From: Mycolicibacter heraklionensis
GTDB lineage: Bacteria > Actinomycetota > Actinomycetes > Mycobacteriales > Mycobacteriaceae
NCBI RefSeq assembly: GCF_001021505.1
Contig: NZ_LDPO01000002.1
Location: forward strand, 248,001-312,000
Direction: 5' to 3'
Length of the DNA: 64,000 nucleotides
A program made the translations under genes and the position numbers. Below the pieces are notes generated by a model. The model was not told the origin of the DNA and searched no databases. It worked only from the letters and a program-made list of their open reading frames with translations. Positions 56,885 through 64,000 of this stretch are shown here, one piece after another (within the stretch, counting starts at the first letter, position 1; every line of letters starts with the position of its first letter).

Positions 56885-56958
56885 GTTGCCCGCCTCTGAG
56901 CGACACCTGGCAGCCGCACGCCCCCGTACCGCGTCGTTGTCGCTCTAAGGCGGGCAAC
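56885..56958. terminator. Long inverted repeat between convergent genes
   Basis: Arms 56885-56905 and 56938-56958 match at 19 of 21 positions with a 32-base loop, in the 222-bp space between the Rv1486c homologue and hemH. It is likely a bidirectional terminator, though the arms are long for one and a small mobile or REP-like element is an alternative. Confidence 0.55.
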
Positions 56959-57042
56959 TCTCCTATCGCTCTATTCCGGCGCCATCAAACCCGCCCACAG
57001 CACCGGGACCATGACGGAATCCGGGCACGCCGACCTAGCGGC

Positions 57043-58083
57043 CTACCTGGACTTCGAGGACACCGGGCCCACGTCCGCGACGCAGTGCGATGAACCGCAC
57101 GGCGCCCCGTTCACGCCGAAGCCGCAACCCAGTTCCGCCGGACCGGCGACACGTACGGGTGCGGTGCCGTCGCGCAGTTCCTCGACCAGGCCGCGGGCCA
57201 GCCGGGCCAGCCGCCGATCGGCGTTCGGGGTGGCCGCTCGCGCGTAGGCGATTCCAGCCGCCTGCGCCCGGGTCCGGACTTCGTTGTCGAGATCCCAGAC
57301 CACCTCGATGTTGTCGCTGAGAAAGCCGATCGGACACAGGATCACAGCGCGCACGCCGGCGTCGGCCAGGGCCGCCAGGTGTGCCTCGATGTCAGGTTCC
57401 AGCCAGGGCACCTGCGGCGGCCCCGAGCGCGACTGCCACACCTGGTCGTAGTCGCGGTAGCCCGCAGCGGCCGCCACCAGACTCGTCGCGTAGGCGACCT
57501 GGCGACTGTAAAGCTGCGGGCCGTAGCGTGCGTCGGTGCTCACCGGGATGGAATGCGCGGTGAACACCAGCCGGGCGGTCTCCCGCAGACCGGCCGGCAG
57601 GCTGTCGGCGGCCGTGGCAATCGCCTCGGCGAACATCGCCACGAACAACGGGTGGTCGAAGTACTGGCGCAGCTTCACCAACTCCGGTGCCCGCTCCCCG
57701 ACCGCCCGCCGCGCCCGGGCGATGTCCTCGGCGTACTGGTCACAGCCCGAATATCCGCCCCAGGCCGAGGTCGGGAACACCGCGGCGCGTCGTACGCCGT
57801 CGGCCGCCATCGCCGCGACGACGTCCTCGGCGTAAGGCTCCCAGTTGCGGTTGCCGAAATACACCGGCAGGCCGGGCATTTCGGCACGCATCGCCTCAGC
57901 CAGCGCGCGGTTGATCCCATTGATCGGCGACACGCCACCGAAATGCAGGTAGTGCTCGGCGACCGCGTCGAGCCGGGCCGGCGGCACGCCACGCCCCCGA
58001 GTGACGTTCTCCAGGAACGGCCGCACCTGCTCCGGGCCTTCGGGTCCGCCGAAGGACAGCAGCAGGACGGCGTCGAGCTCCAT
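57043..58083 (-). CDS. hemH: Ferrochelatase (coproporphyrin ferrochelatase type)
   Basis: 346 residues (M. tuberculosis HemZ 344). [21 protein letters not shown] at the N-terminus, FTAHSIP with the metal-binding H177, and [17 protein letters not shown] are family landmarks. C114, C320, C329 and C334 fit the [2Fe-2S] cluster ligand pattern reported for actinobacterial ferrochelatases. It inserts iron into the porphyrin late in haem synthesis. Its ATG follows the inhA TAG with no gap, so it is part of the fabG1-inhA-hemH operon. Confidence 0.95.
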   Translation of the reverse strand: MELDAVLLLSFGGPEGPEQVRPFLENVTRGRGVPPARLDAVAEHYLHFGGVSPINGINRALAEAMRAEMPGLPVYFGNRNWEPYAEDVVAAMAADGVRRAAVFPTSAWGGYSGCDQYAEDIARARRAVGERAPELVKLRQYFDHPLFVAMFAEAIATAADSLPAGLRETARLVFTAHSIPVSTDARYGPQLYSRQVAYATSLVAAAAGYRDYDQVWQSRSGPPQVPWLEPDIEAHLAALADAGVRAVILCPIGFLSDNIEVVWDLDNEVRTRAQAAGIAYARAATPNADRRLARLARGLVEELRDGTAPVRVAGPAELGCGFGVNGAPCGSSHCVADVGPVSSKSR

Positions 58084-58893
58084 CTAGAGCAACTGGGTGT
58101 GCGCGCCACCGTCGGCGTAGACGACCGTTCCGGTGGTGGCCGGCAGCCAGTCGGACAGCAGCGCGCAGACGGTCTTGGCCACCGGCGTCGGGTCCTTCAT
58201 GTCCCAGCCGATCGGGGCCCGCTGGTCCCAGCCCTCCTCCAGCAGCCGAATCTGCTCGCCGGCGCCCTCACCGAGGGCACCGCCCACGATGGCGCTCATC
58301 GCCAGCGTCCGGATCGGCCCGGCCGCAACCAGATTCGACCGCACGCCGACCTTGCCGGCCTCGCGCGCCACGAACCGGTTCACCGACTCCAGGGCACTCT
58401 TGGCCACCGTCATCCAGTTGTAGGCCGGCATCGCCCGCGTCGGGTCGAAGTCCATGCCCACAATGCCGCCGCCGGGGTTCATGATCGGCAGCGTCGCCTT
58501 GGCCAGCGAGGCGTAGGAATAGGCCGAGATGTGGATGCCCTTGGCGACGTCCTCGTAGGGCGCGTCGAAGAACGGGTTGATACCCATGCCGGTCTGCGGC
58601 ATGAATCCGATGGAGTGCACCACACCGTCGAGCTTGTTGCCTTCGCCGATCACCTCGGTGATCCGGGCGGCCAGGGTGTCGAGGTGCTCGCTGTTCTGCA
58701 CGTCGAGTTCGAGCAGCGGCGCCGGCTCCGGCAACCGGTCGATGATCCGCTGGATCAGCCGCAGCCGGTCGAAGCCGGTGCACACCAGCTGCGCGCCGGC
58801 CTCCTGCGCCACCTTGGCGATGTGGAACGCGATCGAGGAATCGGTGATGATCCCGGTGACCAGGATCCGCTTGCCTTCGAGAATGCCTGCCAT
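58084..58893 (-). CDS. inhA: Enoyl-ACP reductase InhA
   Basis: 269 residues, the same length as M. tuberculosis InhA and nearly identical to it. Catalytic Y158 and K165 are present. S94 and I21, sites changed in isoniazid/ethionamide-resistant strains, carry the wild-type residues. NADH-dependent last step of FAS-II elongation for mycolic acids. It lies 32 bases after fabG1 on the same strand. Confidence 0.97.
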   Translation of the reverse strand: MAGILEGKRILVTGIITDSSIAFHIAKVAQEAGAQLVCTGFDRLRLIQRIIDRLPEPAPLLELDVQNSEHLDTLAARITEVIGEGNKLDGVVHSIGFMPQTGMGINPFFDAPYEDVAKGIHISAYSYASLAKATLPIMNPGGGIVGMDFDPTRAMPAYNWMTVAKSALESVNRFVAREAGKVGVRSNLVAAGPIRTLAMSAIVGGALGEGAGEQIRLLEEGWDQRAPIGWDMKDPTPVAKTVCALLSDWLPATTGTVVYADGGAHTQLL

Positions 58894-58925
58894 GAAAAGT
58901 CCCCTATCTTGAACTGAACGAGTCG

Positions 58926-59687
<762 letters not shown>

Positions 59688-59740
59688 CTATCGAATCGAC
59701 CCGTTGACTCCGCGCTGAGGGCGCGGGCCACTCGTGCGGC

Positions 59741-60748
59741 CTAGGCGGGCAGCCGTCGGTTGAGCAGCAGTGCCGCCAGTGCGGCCAGCGCCAGGACGAA
59801 CGCGCCCAGTCGCAGCCAGCCGGTGCTGGCGTCACCGCGGATGGTCTCGAAACCGATCTGGTCCTGCAGCGTGGAGTACACCTCTTTGAGCTGCTGCAGG
59901 CTGGAGGCGGTGTAGGCGCTGCCGCCGGACAGGTCGGCGATCTTCTTCAGTGAGTCATCGTCGACCGGCACCGGTTGACGCTGCTCGTTGATCTCGACGT
60001 AGCCGTAGGCCGTGCCGAACGAGATCGTCGAGACCGGCACCCCCTGGTCCTTCGCGGTGCGCGCCGCGGTGAACGCCCCCTTCGGATTGTCGGGGTTGGA
60101 CGGCACAGTCTCCTTACCGTCGGAGAGCAGCACAATGCGGGCCGGCGGCGGGGTGTCGCCGCCGCCGATGACGGCGCCCACGGTGGCGATCGCCTGCAAT
60201 GCGGTGAAGATGCCCTCACCGGTGGCGGTGCGGTCCGCCAGTTGCAGCTTGTCGATCGCGGCCTTGGTGGCTTCGCGGTTGGTGGTCGGCGACGTCAGCA
60301 CGGTCGCGGTGCCGGCGTAGGCGATCAACCCCAGGTTGATGCCCGCCGTCAGTTCGTCGGCAAACTGCTTGCCGGCTTCCTGCGCGGCCGCCAGCCGGCT
60401 GGGGGCGACGTCGGTGGCCCGCATCGACTGCGAGACGTCGATCACCAGCATCACCACCGCGCGGTTGCGCGGGATCCGGACGTCGTGGGTGGGGCCGGCC
60501 ATCGCCACGGTGAACAGCAGCAACGAGCTGATCAGCAGGATCGCCGACAGGTGTCGCCAGCGCGTCGGCGATTTGGGCGCCACGCTCTCCAGCAGCTCCA
60601 TGTTGGCGAACCGCAGGATCCGCCGATGCCGCGCCACCTGCACGAGGATGTACAGCGCGACCAGGCCCAGGATCACGAACAAATACAGGAAGAACCACGG
60701 GTGCGCGAAGCCCGACAGCGTCATCGGCCCGAGGAGCGGCAATGTCAT
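59741..60748 (-). CDS. VWA-domain (BatA-like) membrane protein, Rv1481 homologue
   Basis: 335 residues, identical in length to Rv1481. Two N-terminal membrane helices (18-38 and 66-84), a von Willebrand A domain with MIDAS residues D104-S106-S108 (DVSQS), and a C-terminal helix ([19 protein letters not shown]). With MoxR AAA+ and DUF58 proteins it forms a conserved chaperone-like module. The ATG at 60748 was chosen because it gives the first membrane helix at the usual place; the frame stays open further upstream. Confidence 0.9.
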   Translation of the reverse strand: MTLPLLGPMTLSGFAHPWFFLYLFVILGLVALYILVQVARHRRILRFANMELLESVAPKSPTRWRHLSAILLISSLLLFTVAMAGPTHDVRIPRNRAVVMLVIDVSQSMRATDVAPSRLAAAQEAGKQFADELTAGINLGLIAYAGTATVLTSPTTNREATKAAIDKLQLADRTATGEGIFTALQAIATVGAVIGGGDTPPPARIVLLSDGKETVPSNPDNPKGAFTAARTAKDQGVPVSTISFGTAYGYVEINEQRQPVPVDDDSLKKIADLSGGSAYTASSLQQLKEVYSTLQDQIGFETIRGDASTGWLRLGAFVLALAALAALLLNRRLPA

Positions 60749-60781
60749 AGCAGACCTGTCTTTTGGCCAGCGATCAGTCGC

Positions 60782-60817
60782 GAAAGCCCCCATTTGGTGG
60801 ACGAAATCGGGGCTTTC
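60782..60817. terminator. Hairpin between the DUF58 and VWA genes
   Basis: gaaagcccc-c-attt (60782-60795) pairs with aaat-c-ggggctttc (60804-60817): a 14-bp stem with one C-C mismatch and an 8-base loop, in the 97-bp gap between Rv1480 and Rv1481 homologues. It could attenuate transcription inside the operon or stabilise an mRNA end. Confidence 0.5.
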
Positions 60818-60845
60818 ACGACTGCTCGCCGGTGGAAGGTGAGCG

Positions 60846-61823
60846 TCACGGCGTCCCCGCCAGCGCTCCGCGCCGGCGTGACTCGACGAATCGGACGATG
60901 TCGGCGATCCAGTCCCGGTCGGTCCGCAACCCCAGCAACGGCGCGCCGCAGCTGCGCAGCGCGCGGGCGACGTCGGAGCGGTGGGCCACCGCGGCCCGGG
61001 CGAAATCGTCACGCAGCTTGGCGTCGATGGTGAACTCGCGGGTGATTCCGGACTCGGTGTCCTGCAACACCACATCACCGACATCGGGCAGTTCCACATC
61101 GCGCGGGTCGAGCACCTCGATGCCCAGCACCTCGTGGCGGGCGGCGATCGCCCGCAACGGGCGCATCCAGTTGATCGGGCCGAGGAAGTCGCTGATGATG
61201 ACCGCCATGCCGCGCCGGCGTTCGGGGCGGCGCAGGGCGTCGATGGCCGCCGCCAGGTCACCGCGCACCCCGACCGGGGCCCGCGGAATGGTGGCGATGG
61301 TGCGCAGCAGGGTCTGCTCGTGGTTGCGCCCGGAGCGGGCCGGCACCCGCAGCACGCGCTCGCCGTTGGTCACCAATGCGCCCAGCCGGTTACCGCCACC
61401 GCTGTTGAGGTAGACGATGGCCGCGGCCGCCGCCACCGCCAGGTCACGCTTCTCGCAGGTGGCGGTGCCGAAATCCATGCTGGCCGACATGTCGACCACC
61501 AACCACGTCTCCAGCTCGCGGTCGGCGATCATCTGCCGGACGTGCGGATGGGTGGTGCGGGCCGTGACCGACCAGTCCATCCGCCGCACGTCGTCGCCGG
61601 GCTGGTAGAGCCGGGACTCGCCGGGCTCGGAGCCCGGGCCGGGAATCAGGCCGAGGTGATCTCCGTGCAGCACCCCGTCGAGCTTGCGTTTGACCGTCAG
61701 CTCCAGGGTGCGCAGGGCCGCCGCCAGCTTCGGGTCGCGGATTCCGCCGCGCAGCATCGACGGCGGCGTGGTGCTGGTTTCGGGTGGCTGAATCGATCCA
61801 GCCCCGGTGTCGGGGTCGCTCAC
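60846..61823 (-). CDS. DUF58 protein, Rv1480 homologue
   Basis: 325 residues (317 in M. tuberculosis). [26 protein letters not shown] is the DUF58 signature, followed by a VWA-like segment with [13 protein letters not shown]. It is an adaptor partner of MoxR AAA+ ATPases. GTG start overlapping the moxR1 stop by four bases (GTGA), so the two are coupled. Confidence 0.9.
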   Translation of the reverse strand: MSDPDTGAGSIQPPETSTTPPSMLRGGIRDPKLAAALRTLELTVKRKLDGVLHGDHLGLIPGPGSEPGESRLYQPGDDVRRMDWSVTARTTHPHVRQMIADRELETWLVVDMSASMDFGTATCEKRDLAVAAAAAIVYLNSGGGNRLGALVTNGERVLRVPARSGRNHEQTLLRTIATIPRAPVGVRGDLAAAIDALRRPERRRGMAVIISDFLGPINWMRPLRAIAARHEVLGIEVLDPRDVELPDVGDVVLQDTESGITREFTIDAKLRDDFARAAVAHRSDVARALRSCGAPLLGLRTDRDWIADIVRFVESRRRGALAGTP

Positions 61824-62938
61824 CGACCGCCGGCCACTGCCGCTGCGGTCGGGGCACCCGGTGCCGGCGAATGCTGTTGCTGCGGAACCGCGTTCACCTG
61901 AGGCAGCGGCACCGTCTGCAGCACCCGGTTGATCACGATCTCCGGCGTGATCTCGTCGGCGAGTGCGTCGTAGGACAGCACCAGGCGGTGCCGCAGCACG
62001 TCCGGGATGACCTCGATGACGTCCTGCGGGATCACGTAGTCGCGACCACGGACCAGGGCCAGCGCGCGGGATGCGGAGATGATGCCCAGTGAGGCACGCG
62101 GCGACGCGCCGAACGACAGCCAGTTCTTCACGTCCGGCATGCCGAACTGCTCGGGCTGCCGCGTCGCGGTGATCACCCGAACCACGTAGTCCACCAGGGC
62201 GTGGTGCACGAAGTTGTTGGCCGCCAGCGTCTGCAGCCGCACCAGGTCGCCGGTGCCGAGGATCTGCTTGGGCTCCGGCGGGGTGACACCCATCCGGTAG
62301 ATGATCTCGCGCTCCTCCTCCGGCGAGGGGTAGCCGACGTTGATCTTGAACAGGAAACGGTCGCGCTGCGCTTCGGGCAGCGGGTAGACACCCTCGTGTT
62401 CGATCGGGTTCTGGGTGGCCATCACCAGGAACGGGTTGGGCAGCGGGAAGCTCTTACCGCCGATGGAGACCTTGCGCTCCTGCATGACCTCCAGCAGCGC
62501 CGACTGCACCTTGGCCGGTGCACGGTTGATCTCGTCGGCCAGCAGGAAGTTGGTCATCACCGGGCCGAGCTCGGTGTCGAACTCCTCGCGGCCCTGCCGG
62601 TAGATGCGGGTACCGATGATGTCGGTGGGCACCAGGTCCGGAGTGAACTGGATGCGGGCGAAGCTCCCGCCCACCACCTTGGCGAAGGTCTCCACGGCCA
62701 GGGTCTTGGCGACACCGGGCACGCCTTCGAGCAGCACGTGGCCCTTGGCGAGCAGGCCGACCAGGATGCGCTCGACGAGCTGGTCCTGGCCGACGATGAC
62801 GCGCTTGACCTCAAAGATGGCCCGCTCCAGCGCGTGTACGTCGGCGGCGAGCCCGCTACCGCCGACTGTGCCTGTCTCGGCACCGGCCGAGCCGGGGAAA
62901 CCGCTGGCGCCCGCGGGCGTCCCATCCGATGACGTCAT
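61820..62938 (-). CDS. moxR1: MoxR-family AAA+ ATPase
   Basis: 372 residues. Walker A is GVPGVAKT, Walker B is [10 protein letters not shown], sensor 1 is MATQNP, and the C-terminal lid follows. An acidic/Gly-rich variable N-terminus begins [13 protein letters not shown]. The ATG at 62938 has GGAGG eight bases upstream, so the longer frame from 62953 is not needed. MoxR proteins act as chaperones for metal or cofactor insertion. A 132-bp gap to ripB probably contains its promoter. Confidence 0.93.
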   Translation of the reverse strand: MTSSDGTPAGASGFPGSAGAETGTVGGSGLAADVHALERAIFEVKRVIVGQDQLVERILVGLLAKGHVLLEGVPGVAKTLAVETFAKVVGGSFARIQFTPDLVPTDIIGTRIYRQGREEFDTELGPVMTNFLLADEINRAPAKVQSALLEVMQERKVSIGGKSFPLPNPFLVMATQNPIEHEGVYPLPEAQRDRFLFKINVGYPSPEEEREIIYRMGVTPPEPKQILGTGDLVRLQTLAANNFVHHALVDYVVRVITATRQPEQFGMPDVKNWLSFGASPRASLGIISASRALALVRGRDYVIPQDVIEVIPDVLRHRLVLSYDALADEITPEIVINRVLQTVPLPQVNAVPQQQHSPAPGAPTAAAVAGGR

Positions 62939-63070
62939 CGACAAATCCTCCACAAAGGTCGGTCAGACACAACTGCTTGCACGGCACACGGCCGAGGGGC
63001 AGCGTTGTGCCCTCGTTTCACTATTCCAGGGTTCGCAGCATCCGTCGACGTAAGGCCCGTCCCGAATGCG

Positions 63071-63772
63071 TCAGTACTCGATGATCCGGGTCAGATACGG
63101 CGTCATCCCCGACGTCCGCACCGGGCTGACGACCACCTTGCCGGCGCTGCCCGAGGCCTCCAACATCTTCCCGCCGCCCAGGTACATGGTGACGTGCTGG
63201 CCGCCACCGGGGCCGTAGAACATCAGGTCGCCACGACGGGCCTGACTGGGCGGAATATGCCGGCCGGCGTTGTACTGGTCGCCGGAGAAGCGTGGGATCA
63301 GCACGCCCACACCGGCGAACGCGTAGCGCATCAGGCCCGAACAGTCGAAACCGACCGTGCCCGCACCGGAGTCGACTCCCTTGCTGGGACCGGTCAGCGA
63401 ACCACCGCCCCAGGAGTAGGGCACGCCCATCTGTGAGCCGCCGCGACGAATCACGTACTCGATGGCCTGCTTGCCGTGCACCCGCTTGCCCGGTGACACG
63501 TTGCCGACGGCTTCATCGCCGACGTTGAATCCGAGGCCGGACAGAAACTTGCGGCCCAGGTCCATCGTGGTCTGGGTGGCCTGCGCGGTGGCCTGCAACG
63601 AGGCGTTGGCGATCGCCAGCGGGTCACCGGGCGCGCCGGCACTGATCGTCGCCGGCAGGGTGGGGTCCCACCCCGGGTCCGCTTCGGCCGGTCCGGCCAG
63701 GCCGACCAGCACCGGGATCGCCACCAGCAACGATCCGATGAGGCGTGATAGTCGTAAGGAACTCAGTTGCAT
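63071..63772 (-). CDS. ripB: NlpC/P60 peptidoglycan endopeptidase RipB
   Basis: 233 residues (RipB 241). A signal peptide ends near GLAGPAEA-DP. The NlpC/P60 domain has catalytic C144 in GFDCSGLMRY and H193 in GGGQHVTMYLG. It lacks the long coiled-coil of RipA. It cleaves D-Glu/mDAP bonds in peptidoglycan in the periplasm. It follows ripA by 10 bases. Confidence 0.92.
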   Translation of the reverse strand: MQLSSLRLSRLIGSLLVAIPVLVGLAGPAEADPGWDPTLPATISAGAPGDPLAIANASLQATAQATQTTMDLGRKFLSGLGFNVGDEAVGNVSPGKRVHGKQAIEYVIRRGGSQMGVPYSWGGGSLTGPSKGVDSGAGTVGFDCSGLMRYAFAGVGVLIPRFSGDQYNAGRHIPPSQARRGDLMFYGPGGGQHVTMYLGGGKMLEASGSAGKVVVSPVRTSGMTPYLTRIIEY

Positions 63773-63782
63773 TGCACCGCCG

Positions 63783-64000
63783 TCAGTACTCGATGTATCG
63801 GACCACGTAGGGCGTCATGCCGCTCTTGCGGACCGGCGACACCTTCACCGTCTGCCCCACGTCGGGGGCCTCCAGCATCAGGCCGTTGCCGAGGTAGAGC
63901 GTCACGTGCTGGCTGCCACCGGGTCCGTAGAAGATGACGTCGCCACGACGCGCCAGCGCCGACGGGATCTGGCGGCCCATCTTGTACTGCGAACCCGAGT
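63783..64000 (-). CDS. ripA: C-terminal end of NlpC/P60 endopeptidase RipA (cut by the window edge)
   Basis: About 72 codons of the C-terminus are visible and remain open to the last base. They contain GSQYKMGRQIPSALARRGDVIF and GSQHVTLYLGNG with the catalytic histidine. They are clearly homologous to the corresponding part of RipB and end in the same YIEY. The catalytic cysteine lies outside the window. Confidence 0.9.
   Translation of the reverse strand, partial: SGSQYKMGRQIPSALARRGDVIFYGPGGSQHVTLYLGNGLMLEAPDVGQTVKVSPVRKSGMTPYVVRYIEY

Noticed and set aside
60749..61261. N-terminal extension of the VWA protein (frame open to 61261)
   Set aside because: The extension overlaps the DUF58 gene, whose motifs are in another frame. 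The ATG at 60748 gives exactly the Rv1481 length.

Overview
The window is a high-GC mycobacterial chromosome segment. From about 42.7 kb to the right edge the genes match the conserved block known in M. tuberculosis as Rv1477-Rv1497, read on the minus strand: ripA, ripB, moxR1, Rv1480, Rv1481, fabG1-inhA-hemH, the Rv1486c homologue (plus strand), NfeD and SPFH proteins, mutA-mutB-meaB and lipL. InhA is almost identical in sequence to the M. tuberculosis enzyme. Two things argue for a non-tuberculous species: a plus-strand feoA-feoB-Nfu ferrous-iron operon inside this block, and the absence of the mazEF4 pair and Rv1482c.

From 42.7 kb down to 12.9 kb there is a large minus-strand polyketide locus of the phthiocerol (PDIM/PGL) type: tesA, a fatty-acyl-AMP ligase (FadD26-like), five modular PKS genes (PpsB-like, PpsA-like, PpsC-like, PpsD-like, PpsE-like) and papA5. 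It sits next to lipL, where M. tuberculosis carries its LOS-related glycolipid genes, not at the usual PDIM position. It is not a simple copy of the classical locus. The module with the N-terminal loading ACP is second, not first. The first 790 residues of the PpsB-like and PpsC-like proteins are identical because of a duplication of about 2.38 kb. The PpsC-like enzyme has no ER and a degenerate DH. The PpsB-like KR has lost its catalytic serine. The FAAL gene is joined to the first PKS through a 15-codon mini-ORF that looks like the leftover C-terminal tail of a PKS. The product is probably a phthiocerol-like diol or polyol with different oxidation states.

From 0 to 12.9 kb lies an accessory region that looks like tailoring and export functions for the same lipid. 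On the plus strand are the 3' end of one methyltransferase, then a P450, an SDR and a second methyltransferase resembling the phthiotriol O-methyltransferase Rv2952. Next come an SDR/alpha-beta-hydrolase fusion, an exported PE-PPE-domain esterase/acyltransferase, and two large exported paralogues with four conserved cysteines. A flavodoxin-DUF2505-nitroreductase operon and an LCM-type methyltransferase complete the region. Two tandem-repeat loci are present: a 42-bp in-frame minisatellite and a 57-bp intergenic VNTR with four copies.

The working model is as follows. FAAL loads a fatty acid onto the N-terminal ACP of the PpsA-like module and the PKSs extend it. MutAB/MeaB can supply methylmalonyl-CoA. 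PapA5 and TesA act in product release, and the SDR and methyltransferase genes modify the chain. No mycocerosic-acid synthase, DrrABC/MmpL transporter or trans-acting enoyl reductase lies inside the window.
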